From Flavobacterium notoginsengisoli (lineage in GTDB: Bacteria; Bacteroidota; Bacteroidia; Flavobacteriales; Flavobacteriaceae): a stretch of 64,000 bases of DNA. Each line of letters begins with the position of its first letter. The stretch's first letter is position 1. Location of the stretch: NCBI RefSeq assembly GCF_014207905.1, contig NZ_JACHLB010000010.1, positions 1 through 64,000 of the forward strand, written 5' to 3'. Position numbers and translations under genes: made by a program. The notes beneath the pieces were generated by a model. That model did not search any database, was not told where the DNA came from, and saw only the letters and a list, made by a program, of their open reading frames with translations. Positions 7,092-16,313 of the stretch are shown here, piece by piece.

Positions 7092-7973
7092 ATGTCACAT
7101 AAAGCAGGTTTCGTAAACATTATCGGAAATCCAAATGTTGGAAAATCAACATTGATGAACGCTTTCGTAGGAGAGCGATTATCTATTATTACATCAAAAG
7201 CACAAACTACACGTCATAGAATTTTAGGAATCGTAAACGGAGAAGACTTTCAATTGGTTTTGTCTGATACTCCTGGAATTATCAAACCAGCGTACGAAAT
7301 GCAGGAATCGATGATGAACTTTGTAAAATCGGCTTTTGAAGATGCTGATATTTTAGTTTATATGGTCGAAATAGGAGAACAGAATTTAAAAGATGAAGAT
7401 TTCTTCAAGAAAATTATTCATGCTAAAATCCCTGTTTTATTACTTCTAAACAAAATAGATAACTCGAATCAAGAACAATTAGAAACTCAAGTTTCTTTCT
7501 GGAAAGAAAAAGTGCCAAATGCAGAAATTTTCCCAATTTCGGCTTTGCAGAATTTCAATGTTCCAGAAGTATTCGGAAGAATTATCGAATTATTGCCAGA
7601 ATCTCCGGCCTATTATCCAAAAGATCAATTAACAGATAAGCCAGAGCGTTTCTTCGTGAATGAAACAATCCGTGAGAAAATCTTGTTGAATTACGCTAAA
7701 GAAATTCCATACGCTGTAGAAATCGTAACAGAGGAGTTTATTGAGACAGATCAAATTATCAGAATTCGTTCTGTAATTATGGTAGAACGCGACACGCAAA
7801 AAGGAATTATCATTGGACATAAAGGTGCCGCACTTAAAAAAGTAGGAACCGATGCTCGCGCTGATTTAGAGAAATTCTTCGGAAAACAAATTCACATTGA
7901 ACTTTACGTAAAAGTGAACAAAAACTGGAGAAGCAATGCAAATATGTTGAAGCGATTCGGATATAATCAGTAA
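7092..7973 (+). CDS. era: GTPase Era
   Basis: A ribosome-assembly GTPase that binds the 16S rRNA 3' end. The G1 loop GNPNVGKST is at residues 12-20. Switch I has the QTTRHRILG motif, G3 is DTPG, G4 is NKID and G5 is SAL. The C-terminal KH domain (about 200-290) contains IIGHKGAALKKVG. The length of 293 aa is typical. The ATG at 7092 is 20 bp after a TACCTTTG promoter box and directly precedes the conserved HKAGFVNIIGNPNVGKS start. It is followed by der, separated by a 280-bp repeat-bearing gap with its own promoter box, so the two are probably transcribed separately. Confidence 0.97.
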   Translation: MSHKAGFVNIIGNPNVGKSTLMNAFVGERLSIITSKAQTTRHRILGIVNGEDFQLVLSDTPGIIKPAYEMQESMMNFVKSAFEDADILVYMVEIGEQNLKDEDFFKKIIHAKIPVLLLLNKIDNSNQEQLETQVSFWKEKVPNAEIFPISALQNFNVPEVFGRIIELLPESPAYYPKDQLTDKPERFFVNETIREKILLNYAKEIPYAVEIVTEEFIETDQIIRIRSVIMVERDTQKGIIIGHKGAALKKVGTDARADLEKFFGKQIHIELYVKVNKNWRSNANMLKRFGYNQ

Positions 7974-7982
7974 AAGAGTTTT

Positions 7983-8021
7983 CAGTCGCAGTTTTCAGTC
8001 TCAGTCTGAAAACTGTGACTG
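7983..8021. repeat. Imperfect inverted repeat between era and der
   Basis: CAGTCGCAGTTTTCAG (7983-7998) and CTGAAAACTGTGACTG (8006-8021) match at 15 of 16 positions. AAACTGTGACTGC recurs at 8120-8132. There is no U-run, so it is a weak candidate for a terminator. It is more likely part of a dispersed intergenic repeat. Confidence 0.6.
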
Positions 8022-8148
8022 CGACAGAGAACTAAGAAGGCATTAAGAAATAATGGCTGAAAATGTAATAAGTCTTTAGTTTATAGTCTCATTTTTACCA
8101 GTTTTTTACTGAATACTTAAAACTGTGACTGCAAACTAAAAAAAAGAC

Positions 8149-8156
8149 TACCTTTG
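8149..8156 (+). promoter_or_regulatory. -7 box TACCTTTG upstream of der
   Basis: Same sequence and context (GACTACCTTTGCA) as the box upstream of era. It lies 98 bp before the der ATG. Confidence 0.55.
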
Positions 8157-8253
8157 CAAAAAATTTAAACAAGGCATTTTGGATAATAAGTGATTGGATT
8201 TTTAGGAAGCTAAGGATCTGAAATCTAAAGTCTAAAATCTAAAATTCAAAAAA

Positions 8254-9567
8254 ATGAGTAATAACATTGTTGCGATAGTAGGAAGACCTAATGTGGGGAA
8301 ATCAACCCTTTTCAATAGGCTGATACAAAGAAGAGAAGCTATTGTAGATTCAGTATCTGGGGTTACCCGCGATAGAAACTATGGTAAAAGCGAGTGGAAC
8401 GGAAAAGAGTTTTCTGTCATTGATACAGGTGGATACGTGCGCGGAAGCGATGACGTATTTGAAGGTGAAATCCGTAAACAAGTAGAACTTGCTATCGACG
8501 AAGCCGATGTTATTATTTTTGTGGTTGATGTTGAAGAAGGAATTACGCCAATGGATGAAACCGTTGCAAAATTACTTCGTAAAGTAACAAAACCAGTTTT
8601 ATTGGCTGTAAATAAGGTTGATAATGCTATGCGTGAGAAAGATGCAGTGGAGTTTTATAATCTTGGTTTAGGAGATTATTACACTTTTGCAAGTATCTCA
8701 GGAAGTGGAACTGGAGATTTATTAGATGCTTTAATTGAAGCGTTTCCTGAAAAACCAGAACCAGTACAGGCAGCTGAAGAATTACCTCGTTTTGCTGTTG
8801 TAGGTCGTCCGAATGCTGGAAAATCTAGCTTTATCAATGCTTTAATTGGTAAAGATCGTTATATAGTTACTGATATTGCAGGAACAACACGTGATGCAAT
8901 TGATACTAAATTTGACCGTTTTGGTTTCGAATTTAATCTGGTAGATACTGCCGGAATTCGTCGTAAAGCAAAAGTAAAAGAAGATTTAGAGTTTTACTCT
9001 GTAATGCGTTCTGTACGTGCTATTGAACACGCAGATATTTGTATCTTGGTTATCGACGCAACTCGCGGATTTGAAGGGCAAGATCAGAGTATTTTCTGGT
9101 TAGCAGAGAAAAACCGTAAAGGCGTTGTAATCTTGGTAAACAAATGGGATTTGGTAGAAAAAGATACCATGTCGACTCGTGATTACGAAGAGAAAATCAA
9201 AAAAGAATTGATGCCTTTTACAGATGTGCCAATTTTATTCGTTTCGGCTTTGACAAAACAACGTTTATTAAAAGCACTTGAAGCTACAGTTCAAGTTTTC
9301 GAAAACAGAAAACAAAGAATCTCAACTTCAAAATTCAACGAATATATGTTGAAAGTAATTGAAGCTTACCCACCGCCAGCAATGAAAGGAAAGTATGTGA
9401 AAATTAAATATTGTATGCAATTGCCAACTCAAACGCCTCAGTTTGTATTTTTTGCTAATTTGCCACAATACGTTAAAGAACCTTATAAAAGGTATTTAGA
9501 AAATAAAATTAGAGAGAAATGGGATTTTGCAGGAGTTCCAATCGATATTTATATTAGAGAAAAATAA
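8254..9567 (+). CDS. der: GTPase Der (EngA), tandem GTPase for 50S assembly
   Basis: Two G domains lie in tandem. The first has GRPNVGKST (residues 10-18), GVTRDRNYG, DTGGY and NKVD. The second has GRPNAGKSS (about 183-191), GTTRDAIDT, DTAGIRRK, NKWD and SAL. The C-terminal KH-like domain follows (about 350-437). The length of 437 aa is normal. Der is an essential ribosome biogenesis factor. The gene is followed by an intrinsic terminator. Just upstream lies a run of TCTAAAATCTAAAAT-like repeat DNA. Confidence 0.97.
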   Translation: MSNNIVAIVGRPNVGKSTLFNRLIQRREAIVDSVSGVTRDRNYGKSEWNGKEFSVIDTGGYVRGSDDVFEGEIRKQVELAIDEADVIIFVVDVEEGITPMDETVAKLLRKVTKPVLLAVNKVDNAMREKDAVEFYNLGLGDYYTFASISGSGTGDLLDALIEAFPEKPEPVQAAEELPRFAVVGRPNAGKSSFINALIGKDRYIVTDIAGTTRDAIDTKFDRFGFEFNLVDTAGIRRKAKVKEDLEFYSVMRSVRAIEHADICILVIDATRGFEGQDQSIFWLAEKNRKGVVILVNKWDLVEKDTMSTRDYEEKIKKELMPFTDVPILFVSALTKQRLLKALEATVQVFENRKQRISTSKFNEYMLKVIEAYPPPAMKGKYVKIKYCMQLPTQTPQFVFFANLPQYVKEPYKRYLENKIREKWDFAGVPIDIYIREK

Positions 9568-9581
9568 AATAAAAATTAGAG

Positions 9582-9612
9582 AAAAAAGTCCCCGTAAATA
9601 GGGGACTTTTTT
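9582..9612 (+). terminator. Intrinsic terminator of der
   Basis: AAAAAAGTCCCC (9582-9593) pairs with GGGGACTTTTTT (9601-9612), loop GTAAATA, followed by T-rich DNA. Confidence 0.9.
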
Positions 9613-9657
9613 GTTTTTCGTTACTATATAATTACGAGATCAATTTTTTATTGGCAC

Positions 9658-9665
9658 TATATTTG
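9658..9665 (+). promoter_or_regulatory. -7 box TATATTTG of the outer-membrane barrel gene
   Basis: Matches TAnnTTTG, 71 bp before the ATG at 9737. Confidence 0.55.
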
Positions 9666-9736
9666 AATAAATGTAAAAAATACAATTAAACCTTTTACAA
9701 TTATTTAAGTCTTACTGATCTAACTAACCTAATTTT

Positions 9737-12487
9737 ATGACCAAAATTTATTCATTTTTATTGTTTTTAGCTTTTGCTTACTCGGCAAATGCCCAAAATA
9801 ATATCGTTGTTAAAGGAACTGTTGTTGATATCAACACACAGCTTCCGCTCGAACTTGCTACCGTTTATTTTACAACCGTTAAAGATTCTACGATGATAGA
9901 ATATGCTACAACAGATAAAAACGGAAATTTTATTATTAATACTAAAAAGTTTGAAAAACCAGTCTTTTTAAAAGTCAGCTACACAGGTTACCAAACTTAC
10001 TTTGAAGAACAAAAGGGACTTACAGAAAGTAAAGACTTTGGAAAATTGTATATGATTGAAAATGCAAATGTTCTAAATGAAGTTGTAGTAAAGTCTGAAG
10101 CGCCGCCAATTACGATTAAAAAAGACACTTTAGAATTTAATGCTCCTTCCTATAAAGTTCGTCCGGACGCGAATGTGGAAACTTTATTGAAGCAATTACC
10201 TGGATTTGATGTTGATAATTCAGGAAAAATTACAGTTAATGGGCGAGAAGTCAATCAAGTTTTGGTTAACGGAAAAGCATTTTTTGATAAAGATGGAGCC
10301 ATTGCAATTAAAAATCTTCCGGCTGATATTATAAAGAAGGTTCAGGTTTCTGATTTTAAAACCAAAAAAGAAGAACTGGCAAAACAAGAATCGACTTCAG
10401 ATTATTCGAGCATCAATATTACAATTGACGAAAAGAAAAATAAAGGATATTTTGGAAAAGTACTCGGAGGATATGGCTCAGACGAACATTACGAAAGCAG
10501 TTTAATGATGAACTTTTTCAAAAACAAACAAAAAATCAGTGTTTTAGCCTCTTCAAATAACATCAACTCAACTGGATTTTCTATGGATGAGGTTTTTGAT
10601 AATATGGGAGGCGGAAGAAATGCAAAAGGAGGCCAAGGCGCAGGAAATGGCGGAAAAGGAATTACGCAATCTACTTTGGCTGGAATTAATTATTCTGATG
10701 ATTGGACTAACGATTTGGAGTTTATGAGCAGTTACAATTTTACGAATGCGGTAACTAAAAATGATAGCAAATCGAACCAAGTTAGTTTTTTGCCGACAGG
10801 AAATATTATAACAGAGGCTGATTCTAAAACTAAAAATGAAAATACGGGAAATAACGCCAATTTTCAATTGGAGTACAAAATCGATCCGACAATGCGTCTT
10901 GTTGTGGCTCCAAATTTAAATCAGTCTAATTCAACTAATAATAATTCTTCATTTACTTCTTCTGTAGATGAAAATGGCGAAGCATTAAACGAAAGTACAT
11001 CAACATCTCATACTACAGGATCTAATACTAATTTTGCGAACAGTATTAATTTCAATAAAGTATTCGAAAAGAAGTCACGAAATCTGAGCATTGTTTTTAA
11101 TAACAATAACTCTAAAAATGACTCGAACGGAATTAATATTTCTGAAACCATCTTTCATCAAGACGGAAAACCGAATGATGAAAGAAATCAGAACGCAAAA
11201 AATAATTCTAAAAGTGATTCTTATGCTTTTGATTTTGAGTATACGGAACCAATTACAGATTCACTTCGTGTTCGTTTCGGAACTGATTTAAATTGGCAAA
11301 ACTCGGTAAACGATCAAAAAACTTTTGATTATGATGAAACAACCGATCAGTATTCTAATTTGAATACATCTTTGACAAATTATACTTCATCAAAGCAAAA
11401 CTCGATTACGCCAAAGGTTGGAATCACGTTGCAGAAAAATAAATTCACATTAAATTTAAATTCAAGAACTTCAATTGTAGAATTCGATAATCATTCTTTT
11501 TATTTGAATCAAGCAACTGATTTAAACAAAAGATACATGCTTCCGTATGGAAATGCGCAACTTAGATACAAATTCAATCGTTCAAAGAATCTGACTGTTA
11601 AGTATGATTATTCAAACGCGCTTCCTTCTGCAACACAGTTAATGCCGGTTGCCAATTTAAACAATCCATTAAATAGTGTAATTGGAAATCCAGATTTAAA
11701 TCCGATTGAAAAAAATAGCGCAGGTATCGATTTCAAGAATTTTGATTTTAGATCGCGTTCTGGCTACAGTGTTTATTTACGAGGAGATTATTATAATAAT
11801 GATGTTGTTTCGACTTCAATTTACGATGATAGCGGAAAACGAAATACAACATATGTAAATATTTCTGGAACTTACTCGGCTTCTATTGGAGGAAACTGGA
11901 ATCAGCAAATTAAAAAAGACGCTCATACATTAAGATATGGTTTGCGTTTGAGCGGTAATTACAATTTTGATAAAGGATTTACAAATGCTATTTTATATTA
12001 TGCAAAATCTGTTGTAGTAACGCCAAGTATTTATGCTTCTTATGATTATGGTGAAGTACTTTCGATTGCACCATCTTACAGCTTGTCATACAATGAAACA
12101 CGATATGAGAATTATTCTAGAGATGCAACTTCAAATGTAATTCATAGAATTAATTTACAAACAACATCGTATTGGCCAGCAAATTTGATTTTTGGAAATG
12201 ATTTTGGATACACGTATAATTCAAATATTTCAGACGATTTTAAAAAGGATTTCTTCCTTTGGAATACTAGTTTGTCTTATGGTTTTATGGATAAAAAATT
12301 ATACGCAAAAGTGAAGGTGTATGATGTTTTAAATCAAAATCAAAGCGCAACAAGAACTATTTCGTCAACTTCGATTCGCGATGAAGAAAATACAGTTTTA
12401 AAACGCTACGTGATGTTTTCTCTAGCGTATAAAATTGGAAACTTTTCTGAGGGTAAAAAAGGAGGAAAAAGACAAAGAGGGTCATGA
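9737..12487 (+). CDS. Outer-membrane beta-barrel protein with CarboxypepD-like N-terminal domain
   Basis: A signal peptide ends at SANAQ (about residue 20). A CarboxypepD_reg-like beta domain (about 24-110, VVKGTVVDINTQLPLELATVYF) is followed by a plug-like region (about 118-235) with VRPDANVETLLKQLPGFDVD, KITVNGREVNQVLVNGKAFFDKDG and IKKVQV. The rest alternates into barrel strands with a Gly/Asn-rich loop near 285-305. This is the outer_membrane_beta-barrel (OMP_b-brl_3) architecture, related to TonB-dependent receptors but without a clear N-terminal TonB box. The substrate is unknown. The C-terminus is basic (EGKKGGKRQRGS), which is unusual for a barrel that normally ends in an aromatic residue. 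It is monocistronic, with a promoter box and terminator. Confidence 0.85.
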   Translation: MTKIYSFLLFLAFAYSANAQNNIVVKGTVVDINTQLPLELATVYFTTVKDSTMIEYATTDKNGNFIINTKKFEKPVFLKVSYTGYQTYFEEQKGLTESKDFGKLYMIENANVLNEVVVKSEAPPITIKKDTLEFNAPSYKVRPDANVETLLKQLPGFDVDNSGKITVNGREVNQVLVNGKAFFDKDGAIAIKNLPADIIKKVQVSDFKTKKEELAKQESTSDYSSINITIDEKKNKGYFGKVLGGYGSDEHYESSLMMNFFKNKQKISVLASSNNINSTGFSMDEVFDNMGGGRNAKGGQGAGNGGKGITQSTLAGINYSDDWTNDLEFMSSYNFTNAVTKNDSKSNQVSFLPTGNIITEADSKTKNENTGNNANFQLEYKIDPTMRLVVAPNLNQSNSTNNNSSFTSSVDENGEALNESTSTSHTTGSNTNFANSINFNKVFEKKSRNLSIVFNNNNSKNDSNGINISETIFHQDGKPNDERNQNAKNNSKSDSYAFDFEYTEPITDSLRVRFGTDLNWQNSVNDQKTFDYDETTDQYSNLNTSLTNYTSSKQNSITPKVGITLQKNKFTLNLNSRTSIVEFDNHSFYLNQATDLNKRYMLPYGNAQLRYKFNRSKNLTVKYDYSNALPSATQLMPVANLNNPLNSVIGNPDLNPIEKNSAGIDFKNFDFRSRSGYSVYLRGDYYNNDVVSTSIYDDSGKRNTTYVNISGTYSASIGGNWNQQIKKDAHTLRYGLRLSGNYNFDKGFTNAILYYAKSVVVTPSIYASYDYGEVLSIAPSYSLSYNETRYENYSRDATSNVIHRINLQTTSYWPANLIFGNDFGYTYNSNISDDFKKDFFLWNTSLSYGFMDKKLYAKVKVYDVLNQNQSATRTISSTSIRDEENTVLKRYVMFSLAYKIGNFSEGKKGGKRQRGS

Positions 12488-12552
12488 TTTTTTGAAAGGG
12501 GCTAAGGTTCTGAGAAGCTAAGGAGCTAAGGTTTTTAAAAGCCAAGACTAAT

Positions 12553-12590
12553 AAAAAAACGGCAAATCAAATTTGATTTGGCGTTTTTTT
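12553..12590. terminator. Bidirectional terminator after the barrel protein gene
   Basis: An AAAAAAAC-GGCAAATCAAA arm pairs with TTTGATTTGGC-GTTTTTTT. A and T runs on both sides let it serve both strands. Confidence 0.8.
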
Positions 12591-12600
12591 ATTAGAAAAT

Positions 12601-12684
12601 CTAAAATCTAAAATCTAAAATCTAAAATCTAAAATCTAAAATCTAAAATCTAAAATCTAAAATCTAAAATCTAAAATCTAAAAT
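12601..12684. repeat. Twelve perfect tandem copies of CTAAAAT
   Basis: Uninterrupted period-7 array from 12601 to 12684. The stop codon of the DUF2490 gene (12678-12680, TAG on the minus strand) lies inside the last copy. Degenerate TCTAAAAT strings also occur at 8221-8245 and 53138-53168. Confidence 0.97.
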
Positions 12685-13418
12685 TTTCTATTAATTCTAT
12701 GATAAATAGTAAATCTAATAATATCACGATCGTAGAAATCTACACCGCTGGCGCGTCTTTGAAAGTTCTTTAGATATCCCAATTCTAAACCAATATTTGG
12801 ATTAAAATGATAACGCAAAGCGAAATAAATTCTATTTTGATCGAAAGTGTTATTGCGGTTATCTTTTCCTTGATTGAATAAAATTTCGTCAGAAATAGTT
12901 CCTTTTATGCTACGTTTTTCTTTTTCCCAAATCGTAAACATAGCTTGTAAACGATATCTAAATCGAAAGGCAAAAGAAAATTCATTTAGAAGTCCTGTTT
13001 TATCTGCTTTCTGTATAAAACGTTCTTCTACTTGAAAACGATTATGGAAAGTAATCTTAGCAATATCATTAATAAATGTAAGATCTTGCTGTGCTCGATA
13101 TTCGGGAACAGAAAAATCTGGATCTATTTTTTCGCTTTGTGTGTTGACATTAAAATAGGCAAATCCAGCTCCGAAATCCATTATTTTGTTGGCGCGATAG
13201 CGAGCTTGAGATCTTATCACAAAAAGATTTTCGTGAATTGGATTAACAAAACTTCGATTGTCAAATTCGGAATGAATCGCCCATTTTTCAGATAATGGAA
13301 AAATATTGTAGTATCGAATCCAGGTTAAGGTTTGCTGGTCGATATTTTTTTGATTTTGTCCCGTAATGCACTGACAGACAAAAGTTAAAATGAAAAGTAA
13401 TCTAAACGGTTTGTTCAA
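12678..13418 (-). CDS. DUF2490 family exported beta-barrel-like protein
   Basis: A signal peptide (1-~20, ending CITGQ) is followed by a series of amphipathic strands: QQTLTWIRYYNIFPLSEKWAIHSEFDNRSF, FHNRFQVEERF and NRIYFALRYHFNPNIGLELGYLKNFQ, ending in an aromatic residue (NRKF). This is the pattern of DUF2490 proteins, predicted small outer-membrane barrels. It lies 149 bp downstream of the TonB-receptor gene on the same strand, but an intrinsic terminator stands between them. Its last codon and stop are inside the CTAAAAT array. The function is unknown; a partner role in outer-membrane uptake is plausible from position. Confidence 0.75.
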   Translation of the reverse strand: MNKPFRLLFILTFVCQCITGQNQKNIDQQTLTWIRYYNIFPLSEKWAIHSEFDNRSFVNPIHENLFVIRSQARYRANKIMDFGAGFAYFNVNTQSEKIDPDFSVPEYRAQQDLTFINDIAKITFHNRFQVEERFIQKADKTGLLNEFSFAFRFRYRLQAMFTIWEKEKRSIKGTISDEILFNQGKDNRNNTFDQNRIYFALRYHFNPNIGLELGYLKNFQRRASGVDFYDRDIIRFTIYHRINRKF

Positions 13419-13509
13419 TTGCGATAAATTCAGGCTGCGAATTTATACAAATGATCTTGTTTCTATTAATTTAAAAATTTGTTTTTTTATTTTTTTTGTG
13501 ATTTGAATG

Positions 13510-13547
13510 AAAAAACGAGATACACTTTTACATACATCTCGTTTTTT
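13510..13547. terminator. Terminator downstream of the TonB receptor
   Basis: AAAAAACGAGAT (13510-13521) pairs with ATCTCGTTTTTT (13536-13547), loop 14 nt. It has A/T runs on both flanks and lies 20 bp beyond the receptor stop. Confidence 0.85.
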
Positions 13548-13567
13548 AAACTAAAACTTATTAAAGC

Positions 13568-16114
13568 TTATAATGAATACTTAAGCGTAACACCATAAGT
13601 TCTTTGATCGCCTAAGACTCCAGCATATTGTCCTGTATTTCCTCCTGCAGGCAATAATTGCTCATAGTAATCTTTGTTTAAAAGGTTACGTCCCCAGAAG
13701 TGAACAGATAAACCTTGTGAAGCACGGAAACCTAAACGAGCATTGAAAATAGCATAACCCTGAACTACTAAATATTTTGAAGCTGATGGACTTGATGAAA
13801 ATTCAGAACGAGCATAAGAATCAACAGCCAAGAAAATTTTTCCTGCATTTCCGAAGAATTTGGCGCGATCAGAAAGTTCTCCTCCTAAAGATCCTGCCCA
13901 TCTTGAAGCTCCTGGCAAAGCAGTTCCCGAAACATCTTTAAAAGATACCGGCGCACCAGTTTCTTCTAGCGGAAGAGGCGCATTTGTAAACTTAACATAT
14001 TTTCCATCTGTATAAGTTGCTGCTCCATTTATTGTTAAGTGTTCGCTAAATACAAAGCTTGCATCAATTTCAACACCTTGTACACGTACTTTATCAGCAT
14101 TTGCAAGATATCCACGGTTTACACCCAATTCTGCTGCTTGAACGTTTGTTTGGAAATCGTTAATGTCTGTTTGAAATAAAGCTAAGTTGAAAATAGAGTT
14201 TCTAAAAGGAGAAGTTTTTACTCCCACTTCATAGTGATACACTTTTTCAGGCTTTATAACTGCAAGATCTAGTAAAGGTTGTCCAGCAGAGTTTGTTGGA
14301 AGTCCCGCTACGTTAACACCAACTGGTTTGTAGCTTTTTGCAAAAGTTCCATAAGCGTTAATTTTGTCAGTTGCTTTAAAAGTAACTGTAATATTTCCAG
14401 AAAAATCGGTATTATCTATTGCTGAATCAAATGCTTGATCAGAGTAAACTGATTTTTTTAAAGCCAATAATGCAGGATCTGTTGTTTGTAAACCTCCATA
14501 AGTTGTACGGGCATAATGAGCATCTTTTTTGTCAAAATTATATCTTAAACCTGGTAAAACATGAAGACGGTCTGTAATTGCCCAGTCAATTTGTCCAAAT
14601 ACTGCAGCACTAGAAGCTCTAATTCTCGCATCTGTTTTGATTCCGTAACCTTCAAATAATCCCGGAGTTTTCCATAAAGCACTTGTTGAACTTTGAGCAA
14701 ATCTCCACTGTGCATTTCCAGACTCTTCTGTACCGTCAGTTTGCGATGTCTGATCGATAAAGAATACACCAGCAACACCGCTAATTTTCGATGTTAATTG
14801 TCCAGCGTAACGAACTTCTTGTGTAATTTGAGTTTGTCTTGTTGGGTTTTGAGATTTAGCCAAAACTTGTAATCCTGTAAAATCTCTATCATTTGATGGA
14901 TCCCAGTTCCAGAATCTCCACGCAGTTGTAGAAGTTAATGTTCCTCCGCCAATTTTAGTGTCAACATTTAAAGAGAAACCTCCCATATCTTGATTAGAAC
15001 GCCAAGGAGTATCATGATCAATTTTACGGTCAAAAGCATTTAAACTTGGCAGTTGATAATTTAGATCAGCAATGATAGCATCAAATTGACGATAAGCGGC
15101 TCTTTGAGTTGGCGCTACACCTGCAACAACTTGTGCATATCCATCAGGGCGTTGAGTTGTAATATCGGCTGCAAAAATAACATTTGTATTTACGGTTGGA
15201 GTCCAAAGTAACTGACCTCTAATTCCTTGATTATTTAAAGTATTTGTAGCTCTTCCAGTTGCAACATTATCAACTAAACCATCTCTTGAAGTTCCAGAGA
15301 AAGAGATTCTTCCTGCTACTTTATTTCCTAATGCTCCAGTTAAAGAAGCTTTAGCTTGCAAGAAAGAGTAATTTCCGTAGCTCACTTCAAAGTCAGCACC
15401 AGAAGTAAAACTTGGTTTACGAGTTGTAATGTTAAAAGCACCAGAAGTAGTGTTTTTTCCAAATAAAGAACCTTGGGGACCACGTAAAACCTCAATTTGT
15501 TCTACATCGATAAAATCTAGAGTTGTAGCAGCTGGACGTGCGTAATAAACACCATCAACATAAAATCCCACACCTGGATCAATTCCGTCATTTGTTAATC
15601 CGAAAGGAGAACCTAAACTACGAATATTGATACCTGTATTTCTTGGGTTAGAAGAATAAAGCTGAACTGAAGGCACTAATTCTTTAATACGGTTCACATT
15701 GAAAGCTCCAGTTTGCTCTGCTTGTTTTCCTGTAATAACAGAAATTGCAATTGGCACATCTTGAACTTTTTCGATACGGCGTCTTGAAGAAACTACAACT
15801 TCTACAAGTTCGTTTTCTTCTTTAAGTGCCACTTGAATAGGATTTACAGGAATTGAAGTTAAATCAAGTTCTACAGTTTTGTATCCAACATATTGAATTA
15901 AAAGTGTTAAAGGCAATCTTCCTTCTGAATCTATAGTAAATTTTCCGCTGTTGTCTGTTATAGCACTTTTAGTAGTTCCTTTAATTACAACATTTACAGC
16001 CTCTAAAGGGATATTCTCAGGTGTTGTTACTACACCTTCAATGTTTTGTGCAAATGAAATTGAAAAAGTTAAAAAGAATAATATTGTAAGTATATTTTGT
16101 ATTGATGTTTTCAT
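13568..16114 (-). CDS. TonB-dependent outer-membrane receptor
   Basis: A signal peptide (1-~22, SISFAQ) is followed by a CarboxypepD_reg-like domain (about 24-105, IEGVVTTPENIPLEAVNVVIKGTT), a plug (about 115-235: VQDVPIAISVITGKQAEQTG, IEVLRGPQGSLFGKNTTSGAFNI) and a 22-strand type barrel. It ends LKYSL, close to a usual aromatic C-terminus. The length of 848 aa is typical. It imports a substrate across the outer membrane using TonB energy. The ligand cannot be read from sequence. The gene is preceded on the same strand by an Rrf2 regulator and by a 36-codon ORF ending in clustered Cys codons, hinting at a sulfur-related substrate. That link is inference. Confidence 0.9.
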   Translation of the reverse strand: MKTSIQNILTILFFLTFSISFAQNIEGVVTTPENIPLEAVNVVIKGTTKSAITDNSGKFTIDSEGRLPLTLLIQYVGYKTVELDLTSIPVNPIQVALKEENELVEVVVSSRRRIEKVQDVPIAISVITGKQAEQTGAFNVNRIKELVPSVQLYSSNPRNTGINIRSLGSPFGLTNDGIDPGVGFYVDGVYYARPAATTLDFIDVEQIEVLRGPQGSLFGKNTTSGAFNITTRKPSFTSGADFEVSYGNYSFLQAKASLTGALGNKVAGRISFSGTSRDGLVDNVATGRATNTLNNQGIRGQLLWTPTVNTNVIFAADITTQRPDGYAQVVAGVAPTQRAAYRQFDAIIADLNYQLPSLNAFDRKIDHDTPWRSNQDMGGFSLNVDTKIGGGTLTSTTAWRFWNWDPSNDRDFTGLQVLAKSQNPTRQTQITQEVRYAGQLTSKISGVAGVFFIDQTSQTDGTEESGNAQWRFAQSSTSALWKTPGLFEGYGIKTDARIRASSAAVFGQIDWAITDRLHVLPGLRYNFDKKDAHYARTTYGGLQTTDPALLALKKSVYSDQAFDSAIDNTDFSGNITVTFKATDKINAYGTFAKSYKPVGVNVAGLPTNSAGQPLLDLAVIKPEKVYHYEVGVKTSPFRNSIFNLALFQTDINDFQTNVQAAELGVNRGYLANADKVRVQGVEIDASFVFSEHLTINGAATYTDGKYVKFTNAPLPLEETGAPVSFKDVSGTALPGASRWAGSLGGELSDRAKFFGNAGKIFLAVDSYARSEFSSSPSASKYLVVQGYAIFNARLGFRASQGLSVHFWGRNLLNKDYYEQLLPAGGNTGQYAGVLGDQRTYGVTLKYSL

Positions 16115-16161
16115 TTTTATATTAAGTATATATGATTAGTAGAGTTTAAAAATAAATTTTT

Positions 16162-16272
16162 TTAACAGCACATACACATCATACAAGAATTGCCTGAAGC
16201 AGTTCTGAAAAGCTTAGTTTTTTTGTTTTGAAAAAGATTTGTTACGCCCGAAGGATAAAAATTTACTTTCAT
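16162..16272 (-). CDS. Putative cysteine-rich leader peptide upstream of the TonB receptor
   Basis: A 36-codon ORF starts MKVNFYPSGVTNLFQ and ends ASGNSCMMCMCC followed by TAA. Four of the last seven residues are Cys and three are Met, so both sulfur amino acids are concentrated at the C-terminus. There is no signal peptide. It lies 35 bp after a TATATTTG promoter box and 47 bp upstream of the TonB-receptor ATG on the same strand. The position and codon content resemble regulatory leader peptides whose translation senses an amino acid, here cysteine. No GC-rich terminator lies between it and the receptor, so control could be translational or Rho-based. Alternatives are a small metal-binding peptide or chance. 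Confidence 0.6.
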   Translation of the reverse strand: MKVNFYPSGVTNLFQNKKTKLFRTASGNSCMMCMCC

Positions 16273-16313
16273 GTGTTAGAATTTTTGTAATTGGTTAGTT
16301 GATTATTTTTTGG

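Noticed and set aside
16115..16165. Hairpin between the Cys-rich leader and the TonB receptor
   Set aside because: Only an A:T stem (TTAAAAA/TTTTTAA) without GC core, too weak to call a terminator.
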